From Mactromeris polynyma (Eukaryota > Mollusca > Bivalvia > Venerida > Mactridae): DNA of 64,000 nt. The DNA lies in contig JASFXZ010000001.1 of assembly GCA_032209605.1 (NCBI GenBank), positions 30,322,619-30,386,618 of the forward strand, in the 5' to 3' direction. Below the pieces are notes generated by a model. The model was not told where the DNA came from, searched no databases, and saw only the letters and a program-made list of their open reading frames with translations. Made by a program: the position numbers and the translations under genes. Shown in pieces: positions 51,901-60,044 of this stretch (position 1 is its first letter; each line of letters opens with the position of its first letter).

Positions 51901-54900
51901 TCAAGAAAGATGATGAAAATGACCAAATGACTATCGTTCCATCTGATATTCAAATACATTCGAGAAAGTTCAGAACGCCTTATTTTCAAACATTTGTTCA
52001 GCCGTCTTCAGGATACTAGCTTTCTCACTCCTGTACAAGGTTTGTAAAGGGTTTGTTCTAGGCGGCGACTAAACAGTTAATCAACTTGTTTTGACGATAC
52101 TCTATGTCAAGGTCTAGATATCTACCTAGAAGTGAAAGTTGTTTTCTATTGGTGAGGCATTTGACACAGATTGGCATACAGGATCTCTCCGTTATAAAGT
52201 GAAACACGCTGTACTTACAATTCCTCTTCTTTGGTTTGAACATTTACATATTTAGAAAACTCGAATAACGATGTGCGAACTGGCTTGTTGTTCGACTCCA
52301 GATATGTATTTGCCGAGGAACCATTTCGAATGTTGATGTCAGTGCTAGCTCTGGGTTCGATTTAAAATACGTATTCAAAAATATAAGTCGAATAACGATG
52401 TCAGTGCTGGCTCTGTATTCAAAGTGGGTCGGTATTCAATGTTGATGAACGATTGCCGCGCCAACTTAACTGAACTAAGTGTATGAGCAATTTTTAAAAG
52501 TCAATTCAATATATAAATAGCGAACGTGTAAATTTATTATTGCCTCACCTCAATTTATGAAGCACGTCATTTTAATGCCAAGCACCAGGTAGTTTGGCAA
52601 AAGGTAACCACATTTTTTAACTAGCTGATGACTCACAAACTGGCAATATCAGATCGCACACTTACCGAGATTCATACATTCGACCTTCATCTCAAAAGGT
52701 GGACGCCTTAACCAATCGGGCACGAGAGGCGATTATATTTGAGCATAACGCATTATGGATACTACTCTTACCCATGGCATGGAAGACTAATCCATTAGCG
52801 TCGATAAGTACTTCCACAATTACAGGAGTTTCATTGAAACCATGGTAAAAGTCACAATACGGAGGTTTGTTACATGTTGTCGCTAACAGCCAGTCACTGT
52901 CATAGTCAGGACCAGGTAAGGGCGTTCCTTCAGCTAAAATATAAGGTCAGTATCACATTTAAAACCTTAGTAATCTACATGCATTTTATACTCTACAGAG
53001 CGGCCCTTTCTTGAGCAACATCCTCTCTTCAACTCAAGTATCAAGTTTTCCTTAATTAAGCATTAACTAGCAATGCAACCTCTCTAGAGCAAGAACAGTT
53101 CACTTACAGGATGTTCGTACCGAGAGGTTGTTTTGTGGTTTCCCACTATCTGAAATAGACTTGCACAATTAAAAACAAATGTCACAGAAACAAAAGCCAG
53201 CAGTCTATTTGTATGCATTTTTTCTTCGTCAATCATTTTCACAAATTTGTATAAGAGAGAGAGAATAAGTTGCTACACGGAACACCACATACACAAGACA
53301 ATGTCTCTCCAAACAGACCTCCGGGAAAACAACAGTCCATAAAACATAAGGCATTTGAGAAGGTACAAGGGTAAATAGGCAAGGGAACAGGGGTGCAAGA
53401 AATGGCCTGGTCGACCAAAAAGGACAACTAAGGAGTATTAGTACAACTATTATTAAACAAATAATTTAAACTAAAGCCAATATGTCTCGGAGACTTCTGT
53501 CTGGGTTACCAACCAGTATCAATGAGTGTTTCAGGGAGAATCAAAAAGGACAAGCAGAGGGATTTAATGGATCATAGGACAAGTCAATACAGCTGGCAAC
53601 AACAGGCCGAACGTTGGGAGACAATAACATGAACACTATATAAAGTGAAAAGTGATATATTGAAGTTTTAATAAGTAATTTTAAATAGTAATGCATATGT
53701 CATCCAATTTTGATGAATGATGTATTAGAATAATTCATACCTCGACATCTACCGTTGCTGTATTTGTACCCGTCTAAACATTGGCACGTATGTTGTTGAA
53801 GAGTTGCATTCAACATACATACTGCATGTGGATCTGGACATTGCTCACTAGGATCAACAAGGGTTGAACACTCTTCATTACCATTCACAACTAAATATAA
53901 GAGCATAGAGATATGTAAGTATTCCAGGTGACCTTTCATTCCAACATAAGCAGGGCTCTAGAGATCCACTAGCCCGACGTACCGGACTACCAACAGTTGA
54001 GTTTAAGTAAGTCCCGTACAGGTCTGTTTTTAAAGCTAACCAACAAAAGCAATTTTCCAGTTGTAAGTTAAACCTTAGAATCCAGTAAGGTGTTGTTCTG
54101 ATCATCATATACTTCCACAGAAATAAATTCAGAGACAGTTTAATAAATTTAATCATAGCATTGTGATGATATTAGTTGCATACGGTATCATGGCTGCTGA
54201 AACTGGCAGGCATTTTAGGTTAAGCTTTCTTGTTTTACATTGATTGTGAAACATGTTCTTACAGCTTATACTAATCTATGAAAGCCTGGTGGTGACATTT
54301 CAGCTTTAAGAATTCGCGAATTCAACTTCATGAATGCACGAGTTCAATGTCACGAATTCACGCGTTCAACTTCATTAATTCACGGTTTAAAATTCATAAT
54401 TTTCAACTTCACGAATTCACAATCTGAACACCCCGATTTGAATTTCACGAATTCCCGATTTCAACTTCATGAATTTGTGTTATTGAAATCGTGAATTCGT
54501 GAAGATGAAAACGTGAAATTCATGAAGTTAATTTGAGAATTCTTGAAACCGAAAGGACACCACCAGGTTTTCGCATTAACCACTCTGGCTGTCTGCTTCC
54601 TGGTATACAAGCCAGAACTCGCGCCAAATTCAGGGATTGTGAAGATCAGATTATCTTAATGCAGTTCTCGAACTAACGGCTTTCTTATCAGGAGTCAGGC
54701 GCTCTAAGTATCCGCATGTTTCAACATTAAATCCCTGATTTAAACAGGAACTCATCCACTGTGTATTCAAAGTTTCAGTAACCTATGTGCTGTGCATACG
54801 AGTAGTTCTCAAACAAGAGGTAAGGAGGAGGATTACAAAACATTCGCATTGTAAAAAATCGTTCAGCGAACATTTAAGAGGGTTGATCCAAAATTACGGG

Positions 54901-55092
54901 GACCTTTTACATATTTTTTTTTATTTCTAATCCAAATCAATTCAAAAGTCATGTATATCTTATTCAAATTGTTCAGCATTCACCTCGTGAATTTCATAGC
55001 GATAAATTAAATATATATTGAAAACCTGTTAAGATTCACTTACTTGCAATTTGCACTTGGATCAAGATCATGAGCCACACTTTATACATCAT
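39768..55092 (-). CDS. Type I membrane protein: EGF/EB-like module, three unnamed modules, two sushi domains (12 exons, complete)
   Basis: Joined by hand from GT-AG sites on the minus strand. Exons run 55,092-55,044; 53,890-53,741; 52,933-52,772; 49,944-49,822; 48,386-48,276; 47,318-47,208; 45,167-44,974; 43,804-43,591; 42,808-42,716; 41,961-41,794; 40,876-40,712; 39,967-39,768. The sum is 1,740 bases, 579 residues plus TAG. Every join is phase 1 except exon 7/8 (phase 0), and the frame never breaks. Order: signal peptide (1-16), six-cysteine EGF/EB-like module (17-66), three copies of an unnamed module (67-402), sushi/CCP 1 (403-458), sushi/CCP 2 (459-513), membrane helix (about 542-565), then RRK and a tail of about a dozen residues. 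There are around ten N-glycosylation sites. Sushi domains bind proteins in complement and adhesion, so a cell-surface recognition or adhesion role is likely, but this is inference. I know no gene name. A splice acceptor at 55,117-55,118 suggests a non-coding exon upstream. Confidence 0.88.
40285..40640. mobile_element. Possible hAT-like MITE in intron 11
   Basis: The left end CAGGAGCGTATCCAGGCATA and the reverse complement of the right end (CAGGGGCGTACCTGG) match approximately, and CAGGGGCG-type ends are typical of hAT elements. I could not find an 8-bp target duplication. The similar phrase CAGGGGCGTATATTCC at about 41,438 begins a second, partial copy. Confidence 0.5.
40712..40876 (-). CDS. 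Sushi-receptor gene exon 11: sushi (CCP) domain 2
   Basis: Acceptor CATTCAG and donor G|GTAAGA. A classic sushi domain: C......NG.......YGSTV.FECNEGF.L.G...M.CQADGTWSG....C. Glycosylation sites NGT and NYT. Confidence 0.93.
41060..41215 (+). mobile_element. SINE 3-prime body fragment in intron 10
   Basis: GTGGTCGGCCAGACCATTCC, TTGCAATACTGACCC, GTAGACTGTTGTTTTC and GGCGTTGTCTTATGTATGCG match the body of the SINE at 60.0 kb in order. It has one copy of the segment that is expanded at 22-24 kb. Confidence 0.75.
41794..41961 (-). CDS. Sushi-receptor gene exon 10: sushi (CCP) domain 1
   Basis: Acceptor CATTTAG and donor C|GTAAGT. Four cysteines, with the sushi pattern C..P....A.F......G..V...C..GY...D..ARC.....W....C. 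One domain per exon in phase 1, as is usual for sushi domains. Confidence 0.9.
42716..42808 (-). CDS. Sushi-receptor gene exon 9: module 3, end
   Basis: Acceptor TATTGCAG and donor G|GTTAGT. Encodes LLCIPQTFGNGTKAERANGG and LVVYSWVD, comparable with the VVEIFAWR close of module 2. Confidence 0.82.
42958..43255 (-). repeat. Unnamed dispersed repeat, copy 2 (intron 8)
   Basis: The inverse-orientation counterpart of 27,830-28,110, with ATGGTCGGCGCAATTTGAAG, GTGGATTTCGGTAAGG, GGTTAACCAATCCGCG and TATGCAAATAGCAAAGCCA. Confidence 0.8.
43591..43804 (-). CDS. Sushi-receptor gene exon 8: module 3, middle part
   Basis: Acceptor TTTTCCAG and donor G|GTAAGT. Encodes AEINNSSAINNRYRF then INGDDCQLGGARFGYYHIP. 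The DD....GGARFGYY phrase matches the second part of modules 1 and 2. Confidence 0.85.
44495..44765 (-). repeat. Unnamed dispersed repeat, copy 3 (intron 7)
   Basis: Same orientation as copy 2: GATGGTCGGCGCAGTTTGA, TTCAGTGGATTTCGATAAGG, AACCAATCCGCATCAAGG and CATGCAAATAGCAAAACCA. Confidence 0.8.
44974..45167 (-). CDS. Sushi-receptor gene exon 7: end of module 2 and start of module 3
   Basis: Acceptor ATTTCAG and donor TTT|GTAAGT (phase 0, the only one in the gene). The first half (IFDGRKF...VVEIFAWR) looks like the closing strands of module 2. The second half (SLDFDEFEHIIKFPIKFRI) looks like the opening of module 3. This joining of two part-exons would explain the odd intron phase. Confidence 0.83.
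47208..47318 (-). CDS. Sushi-receptor gene exon 6: module 2, second part
   Basis: Acceptor ACTTTCAG and donor G|GTAAAT. Encodes NVVFNDSSKTNAYLVYGF then RVWVDSSTYG, comparable with exon 4. Confidence 0.85.
47620..47720 (+). repeat. Fragment of the SINE body seen at 36.9 kb (intron 5)
   Basis: AGTGTTTCCCACCTAACATA, GTACTGGCATGTAACC and AGGAAAGTACTG match the body of the SINE at 36,650-37,078 (minus). The AGGAAAGTACTG phrase is then partly repeated in tandem. Confidence 0.65.
48276..48386 (-). CDS. Sushi-receptor gene exon 5: module 2, first part
   Basis: Acceptor TATCACAG and donor G|GTGAGT. Encodes DSFYEVSHGLGEHPGLVVVR and FYADGVG. It aligns with exon 3 (HGxxxxPxxVxV ... F.A.G) and ends at the equivalent point, which suggests exon-pair duplication. 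Confidence 0.85.
48460..48790 (+). repeat. Unnamed dispersed repeat, copy 2 (intron 4)
   Basis: Same order and orientation as 7,735-8,130, with indels. It ends near TTAATCGCCTCAACAT. It lies immediately upstream of a SINE on the plus strand. Confidence 0.8.
48842..49112 (+). mobile_element. tRNA-derived SINE with conserved core (intron 4)
   Basis: Head GGTGGCTCACCCGGTTAGCG (A box) and TAGGTTCGAACCTAG (B box), then the core TCTGATTGATGTGAGGAAG, TTGCTTGCGGGGACC and TACTGGTTGGCAACAC, then AAACGGCGTAAATCCCCCC. It shares the core with the SINEs at 18.5 and 63.4 kb. Confidence 0.78.
49822..49944 (-). CDS. Sushi-receptor gene exon 4: module 1, second part
   Basis: Acceptor GCAATACAG and donor A|GTAAGT. 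Encodes FRPDDDGVFDEPNFVVYIY followed by DNQYINVS. The DDD...VVYIY phrase parallels the second part of modules 2 and 3. Confidence 0.85.
50657..52490. mobile_element. Element with about 240-bp inverted repeats and an internal hairpin minisatellite (intron 3)
   Basis: Left arm 50,657-50,900 and right arm about 52,240-52,480 are inverted copies. Shared blocks are GCGCGGTAATC/GCGCGGCAATC, AATACAGAGCCAGCACTGA, CCCAGAGCTAGCACTGACAT, CAACATTCGAAATGG and TCGTTATTCGAGTTTTCTA. The left arm also carries a direct duplication of about 126 bases (50,778-51,005). No transposase was recognised in the interior. I read it as a non-autonomous foldback-type or large MITE-type element. Confidence 0.8.
51007..51355. 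repeat. Tandem repeat of about 59 bp with a hairpin in each unit
   Basis: Six units, each containing AGAGTGACCTCCCCTGGTAA followed by AAGGGAAGTCACTCT and then ACGGACTTATTTTT. AGAGTGAC..CCC pairs with GGG..GTCACTCT, so each unit can fold into a stem of about 13 bp. It lies inside the inverted-repeat element. Confidence 0.85.
52655..52740 (-). mobile_element. tRNA-like SINE head (intron 3)
   Basis: Minus strand: TGCCCGATTGGTTAAGGCGT, very like the A-box region of class II (Leu/Ser) tRNAs, then a degenerate B box at GTATGAATCTCGG. No acceptor-stem pairing. Confidence 0.5.
52772..52933 (-). CDS. Sushi-receptor gene exon 3: module 1, first part
   Basis: Acceptor ATATTTTAG and donor G|GTAAGA. Contains DSDWLLATTCNKPPYCDFY, then HGFNETPVIVEVLID and VFHAMG. 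The HG-x4-P-x2-VxV pattern recurs in exon 5. An NET glycosylation site is present. Confidence 0.85.
53225..53575 (-). mobile_element. SINE body without head (intron 2)
   Basis: Minus strand: TGATACTGGTTGGTAACCC, CCGAGACATATTGGCTTTAG, TTGGTCGACCAGGCC, one TTGCACCCCTGTTCCCTTG segment, TATGTTTTATGGACTGTTG and ACATTGTCTTGTGTATGTGG. It is collinear with 60,150-60,430, and is the clearest unexpanded relative of the 22-24 kb array. Confidence 0.82.
53741..53890 (-). CDS. Sushi-receptor gene exon 2: EGF/EB-like module
   Basis: Acceptor ATATTTAG and donor G|GTATGA. Six cysteines in the order C..C.DP...C....C.CLDGY....C, a compact EGF or EB type module, with one NAT glycosylation site. Phase 1 on both sides makes it a shuffling-compatible domain exon. 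Confidence 0.87.
54190..54720 (-). mobile_element. SINE copy split by a MITE insertion (intron 1)
   Basis: The minus strand opens with a tRNA-like GCGGATACTTAGAGCGCCTG and GTTAGTTCGAGAACT at 54,715-54,660. The body passes CTTGTATACCAGGAAGC, is interrupted at about 54,572, and resumes at 54,279 with TATAAGCTGTAAGAACATG. The uninterrupted relative at about 28,330-28,440 has these two parts adjacent. Confidence 0.6.
54280..54572. mobile_element. MITE with AAAGCCTGGTGGTG ends and EcoRI-like internal repeats
   Basis: The left end GAAAGCCTGGTGGTGACAT and the right end CACCACCAGGTTTTC are inverted, continuing inward through TTTCAGCTTTAAGAATTC and GAATTCTTGAAACCGAAA. The interior is a degenerate repeat of TTCACGAATTCAACTTCA in both orientations, so nearly the whole 293 bases can fold back. 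Confidence 0.75.
55044..55092 (-). CDS. Sushi-receptor gene exon 1: signal peptide
   Basis: Two adjacent ATG codons (55,092 and 55,089) open MMYKVWLMILIQVQIA, a short hydrophobic signal peptide, followed by donor A|GTAAGT in phase 1. An acceptor-like ACGTTTCAG ends at 55,117, 24 bases before the ATG. Confidence 0.85.
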
Positions 55093-55594
55093 TGTTATTT
55101 TCGCCGTGACCTTAATCTGAAACGTATGTAACAGACATATTACCTTTGAGCGGTTGTATAGTATCGTATCAGGGACTTTATTCGACTGAAACTCAGACTT
55201 AGATTTAAAATGTTAAATGTTCTTATTGCTCCTACGTTGTTATTACAATAAAGATCTTAATAATAAATGCCGGAAAAGTAGAGTGGGTTACAACAATTAT
55301 TCTGACAAAAGTTCGTTCGTTTAGATTCAATAAAAAAAGGCTGGTCAATATAACTTTTCCAAATTTAAAGTCTAAGTCTGAGTTTCTGACTGAAAATGTT
55401 TGTGAATAAGGTCTCTGGTGAACATTATTAGGAGTAGCGTGTCAGGGGATTACATACCATGTGACAGGACGGCCGTAAAAATCGCACAATTATACAATCG
55501 AATGTAATCAAATGACAAGTATGCTATTCAGAAATGAATTTGACTGAGAATGATATTATTCATTTGATCATGTCAGAAGTTATAATCGATACCC

Positions 55595-55800
55595 TTCAGG
55601 TTCAAATCATGAATTCGTGAAGTTGAATTCGCAAATTCGTGAAGTTGAAATCATGATTTCATTAATTTGAAATCGTGAATTTATGAATGTGAAATCATGA
55701 ATTTATGAATGTGAAATCGTGAATTTATCAAGATGAAATCGTGAATTCATGAAGTTGAATATGAGAATTCTTGAAGCCGAAATGTCCCCACCAGGCTTTC
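55595..55800. mobile_element. One-ended copy of the same MITE
   Basis: Repeated GTGAATTCATGAAGTTGAA phrases end in GAATTCTTGAAGCCGAAA and CACCAGGCTTTC, matching the right end of the element at 54,280-54,572. The opposite end is absent. Confidence 0.72.
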
Positions 55801-56368
55801 GTAAATAAGTGCTACGGATGCGTAATCACACTAACACAGATCTGTTTGTTGTACGCATGTGAATGCTGCATAGTGAAACGTCGCATTACTGCCTCCGTCT
55901 GTTTCATTATCCTAGATCTATATTCAATATTGATCGACAGAGTTCGATCGCTGAGTCAGCTCCACACTACTGTATCGGTGACCGTATTGATCGGAGGCAT
56001 TGAATACAGCACATGCTAGATCCTGATATTTTCAGATATTCCAAACCAGTCTCAGGCATTGCCCTTAGTACAATAAACACCAATAATTCATATCACGGAT
56101 ACTGATATTATAACCTTTTCATAAACGTTGCAGCAGTAGTCTAAGCTGTAAAATACACACTACACGAACTTAGTCACGTTATGTTGATCATGTAAAAACC
56201 GAGTGTAACTATGTAGTTATACAGGCATGTAACTATGTCTCTTATATTTCTCGATCGAACGTACACCGTATACATTTTCTAAACACAAAAATATAGACAG
56301 TAAAGAGTAATACATAACTAGATTAGGATATATTAGTAACAAGTAGACATATGTGTAAAAGATTTACC

Positions 56369-56470
56369 TCTCAGACATCCATTTGGGAGCTGTTGTTGTT
56401 TGCACTTTTACAACATCCAGATTTGAATTAAATCTACAGCTATACAACAAGTCATGGTCTGATACTCGGT
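56369..56470 (-). promoter_or_regulatory. Possible non-coding first exon and promoter of the sushi-receptor gene
   Basis: Minus strand GGATGTCTGAGAG|GTAAATC at about 56,369 is a plausible splice donor, with no intervening ATG-initiated frame. It could join the acceptor at 55,117-55,118, just ahead of the start codon. No TATA box is obvious. This is a guess from splice signals alone. Confidence 0.2.
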
Positions 56471-56709
56471 GTAATATTTATCCACATAGTGGATAAAGTT
56501 GTGATGGTTAGCTATGAATTGCTAGTATGTAAGTGCATAATAAACGTAAAGCTATTAATAACAGGATGGCGGGGGGTAATAATCGCGCGTTTTTCAAACT
56601 GCCGATTCTCAACAAATTAGAAATACTATCGTATTCTTATAAACGTCATCAGCAACGATAACAAATAGTTGTTGTTGATGTACTCATGAGTTATTCATAA
56701 GTTTTGAAA

Positions 56710-57030
56710 TACAGTAAAACCTCAATAAAAAGACCACCCTTGGGACCCCTGAAAACTGGTCTTAATATTGAGGTTGCATAAAGAGCAGAAAGTATTAGGT
56801 AGTCTTTATTTATGGGGTGATCATAATGAGAGATTTTGCTGTAACTATATAAAACTTCGATAATTAGACCAACCTTTTGACCCTCGAAAACTGGTCTTAT
56901 TGTAAAGGAGGTCTTAATATTGAGGTTGAATAAAGAGCGAAACTATCAAAATGGACTTGAAAATTGTGTTTCATGATCTTTAGGTGGTCATATTAGTAAG
57001 ATGGTATTAAGTGAGGTTTTACTGTATACC
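56710..57030 (+). mobile_element. Two adjoining CAGTAAAACCTCA-family MITE copies
   Basis: The first begins TACAGTAAAACCTCAATAAA (56,711) and ends near GAGATTTTGCTGTAACTA. The second follows directly (AAACTTCGATAATTAGACC) and ends AAGTGAGGTTTTACTGTA at about 57,028. Confidence 0.78.
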
Positions 57031-57166
57031 ATTTATTGATATTCTATAAAACACGCGGTCTTAGAAACACATATCATATCCGTGTACTCATAATCAGCAT
57101 TCCGTCTTTCATGCACCTTACTAATGTAAGACGCTGGCACCCGATATCACGAAAATTCGTAGGTTA
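56949..57166 (+). repeat. Direct duplication, copy 1
   Basis: ATGGACTTGAAAATTGTG..., GGTTTTACTGTATACCATT, GATATTCTATAAAACACGCG and ATATCACGAAAATTCG line up in order with 57,416-57,636. The duplicated block contains the end of a MITE plus its genomic flank, so it is a segmental copy and not a new insertion. Confidence 0.75.
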
Positions 57167-57415
57167 ATGTTCTGTTACATACAAACACTGAATAATTGAG
57201 TATTGCTGAGAACTGAATTGTTTGATGTTTGCATTTATGTAATAATATTCCCACGTAGTTTTCCAAAGCAAATTGATAAAATGGTTTCCACTTCAGTGAT
57301 CAGAAAATCTAATACGAAAATATGAATTTTATATTTCATCATGCCACTGGATATTCTCACGAGTTCTTTCCCATTATCCCTTCTAGAGTTCTCGCCCTTT
57401 ATCCCTGTAGAAATT

Positions 57416-57636
57416 ATGGACTTGAAAATTGTGCTCTTAATTTTCAGGTGGTCATATTATTGAGGTGGAATTAAATGAGGTTTTACTGTATACCATTCAT
57501 CGATATTCTATGAGACATGCGGTCTTTGAAACGCAGAACATTTCCGTGTAAGCATAACACCATTCAGTATTTTATGCATCATACTAAGATAATTATGACG
57601 CTGTCACCGATTTCACGAAAATACATTGGTTTGAAG
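57416..57636 (+). repeat. Direct duplication, copy 2
   Basis: Counterpart of 56,949-57,166, now lying between the left inverted arm and the SINE. It contains TTAAATGAGGTTTTACTGTA (a MITE end) followed by the same flank, ATACCATTCATCGATATTCT. Confidence 0.75.
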
Positions 57637-57844
57637 AAAAATAATATGATAGCCAATTTACTTATTTAGATATGTTTGCGTTAAGTAAACACTTAAATAA
57701 TTTTGTGAAATCGGGACCATATCTCTACCTGCAGGAAATTTATCTGGTCAACATGTTTTGAACTTTGTTTTACATCGATTGAGAAACAAACTTAAATGAA
57801 TCAGTTTCGATGACAGATTCCTGTGTTACTAACCGGTAATCGTG

Positions 57845-57960
57845 CCTGAATCAGGGAGCCGGAAGTTCACGGTTCACCAACGCCCATGACTGGATTTGAA
57901 CTCACAATGCTCGGGACAGAAGTTAGGCGCTCTATCTCTCACCCACTATGCTTCCATTTA
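57845..57960 (-). mobile_element. tRNA-like SINE head and partial body
   Basis: Minus strand from about 57,955: AGTGGGTGAGAGATAGAGCG (A-box region), GTGAGTTCAAATCCAG (B box), then CCCTGATTCAGGCACG, related to the bodies at 28.4 and 54.6 kb. Confidence 0.6.
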
Positions 57961-58099
57961 ACATCTTTTTTTCACCGAATACGTACACGAATATTAATAT
58001 TACAGCTCGGAACAACGATGGTTATGTATAAAAAGAAAACTGCAATTCAGCTTTTTTGTTTACAATACCTTTCGGTATCAGTATGCACAGGAGATTGTC

Positions 58100-58780
58100 A
58101 CGAGTACTCTCCCTTTATCCCTTCTAGAATTATCTCCCTTCATCCCTTCTAGAATTATCTTCCTTCGTCCCTTCTAGAATTACCTCACTTTATCCCTTCT
58201 AGACTTATCTCCCTTTATCCCTTCAAGAATTATCTCCCTTCATCCCTTCTAGAATTATCTCCCTTCATCCCTTCTAGAATTATCTCCCTTTATCCCTTCT
58301 AGAATGTTCTCCCTTTATCCCTTCTAGAATTACCTCCCTTCATCCCTTCTAGAATTATCTACCTTCATCCCTTCTAGAATTACCTCACTTTATCCCTTCT
58401 AGACTTATCTCCCTTTATCCCTTCAAGAATTATCTCCCTTCATCCCTTCTAGAATTATCTCCCTTCATCCCTTCTAGAATTATCTCCCTTTATCCCTTCT
58501 AGAATGTTCTCCCTTTATCCCTTCTAGAATTACCTCACTTTATCCCTTCTAGAATGATCTCCCTTTATCCCTTCTAGAAGTATCTCCCTTTATCCCTTCT
58601 AGAAGTATCTCCCTTTATCCCTTCTAGAATTTTCTCCCTTTATCCCTTCTAGAATTACCTCACTTTATCCCTTCTAGAATTATCTCCCTTCATCCCTTCT
58701 AGAAGTATCTCCCTTTATCCCTTCTAGAATTTCCCTTCATCCCTTCTAGAATTACCTCACTTTATCCGTTCTATAGTACT
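58100..58780. repeat. 25-bp minisatellite (CCCTTTATCCCTTCTAGA)
   Basis: About 27 copies of a 25-bp unit containing CCCTTTATCCCTTCTAGAA and TTATCT, with C/T alternation in CATCCC/TATCCC. A block of about ten units is itself repeated (compare 58,160-58,320 with 58,375-58,520). It lies between the inverted arms of the surrounding element. Confidence 0.93.
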
Positions 58781-59088
58781 ATACCGTATAGAAGGGCAGA
58801 AGGGAAAGACCTCTATAATTTCTACAAGGGATAAAGGGCGAGAACTGTAGAAGGGATAAAGGGCGAGAACTGTAGAAGGGATAATGGGAAAGAACTCGTG
58901 AGCATATCCAGTGGCATGATGAAATATAGAATTAAAATTCATATGTTCGTATTAGATTTTCTGATCACTGAAGTGGAAACCATTTCATCAATTTGCTTTG
59001 GAAAGCTACGTGGGAATATTATTACATAATTACATAAAACAATTCAGTTCTCAGCAATACTCAATTATTCAGTGTTGGTATTTAACTG

Positions 59089-59815
59089 AGCATGTCGTTG
59101 ATTATAAAATCACGATACACTTAAAATCAGACTTGTTTTCATCCTTGGTCGTTGGCTCATTGCGTGACATCCATGGTTACGCTACATTACGCGTGAATCA
59201 TTTATTTCTGATTTGATGAAAGTAGGGCCTGGTACATATTTATGTTTTGTTGCTATGATTCGATCGATTGTTTCAACCATTTCATCAGGTAGTATCGGGA
59301 TTAGTTCGCCAGATTCGCAAGTGCGCAGGATTTATAAAACAATATCGAAAGGTTTGTGTATATTCACATCTTTATTTCGTTTCGTTGTATTTATCAAAAA
59401 CTAAGTACATTTGCTGAATTATTTGAGTTTTTCCAATAGTTTGACGTCTTAATTAAAAGACATAAAAGTAGACTTACAATTGCAGAGATCTTTGTTTTAT
59501 TCTACAACTAATTAGTTAACTAGCGGACATCTGTAGTGAAAATTAGTGAAACTAGTTTTTAAATAACTAATTAACAGTTCTTGTAGTGCTTTTGCTTAAT
59601 TTGTCTATTATCACAAAAATACCATGAACTATGTCGTCTGTCAAAGAAATGTTATTTCCATCTTTTCTTCGTTGTTTTTCGGCACTTGCTGCTTTCTTAT
59701 GGCCTGTTTGCAAGTAGTAGTCACGTAAAACAGTTATTAGGTTAATACAATGATAGTATAAATAAAAGAAATGAAGAAAATTGATCAGTTTTCGATAAGC
59801 AACACATACAACAAC
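59089..59815. other. Non-coding intergenic stretch
   Basis: Part of the interval between two divergent genes. Short frames at 58,998-59,216 and 59,213-59,404 show no domain. Confidence 0.4.
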
Positions 59816-59985
59816 TACAGTAAAACCTCAAAAATAGACCAACTCAAAATTCAAAAAATTTCAAGTCCATTTTCACTTTGTTGCTCTTTATCCTACCTCA
59901 GTATTAAGACCACCTAAATAATAAGACGAGTTTTTACAAACGCCCCAATGCTGATCTAATCATTGAGGTTGAATGAAGAGCAAAA
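59816..59985 (+). mobile_element. CAGTAAAACCTCA-family MITE, degenerate
   Basis: Left end ACAGTAAAACCTCAAAAATA, internal GTTGCTCTTTATCCTACCTC and AAGACCACCTAAATAATAAG, then CATTGAGGTTGAATGAAGAG near the right end. Confidence 0.75.
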
Positions 59986-60044
59986 AAGTGAAAATTGGAT
60001 TTGAAACTTTTTTTCTTTTTTTGTAAATATGTAAATGTGTACTT

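Larger units (their letters stand above)
57170..59088. mobile_element. Element with about 250-bp inverted repeats and an internal 25-bp array
   Basis: Left arm about 57,170-57,417 and right arm about 58,822-59,088 are inverted copies. Shared blocks are ACACTGAATAATTGAGTATT, GCTGAGAACTGAATTGTTT, AATAATATTCCCACGTAG, CACTTCAGTGATCAGAAAAT, GCCACTGGATAT and CATTATCCCTTCTAGAGTTC. The inner edge of each arm already contains one to three copies of the CCCTTCTAGA...CCCTTTATC unit that forms the internal array. No transposase frame was found. Copy 2 of the direct duplication (57,416-57,636) and a SINE lie inside. Confidence 0.82.

Noticed and set aside
52655..52740. Functional Leu/Ser-type tRNA gene
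   Set aside because: The A-box region is good but the B box is degenerate and there is no acceptor pairing.
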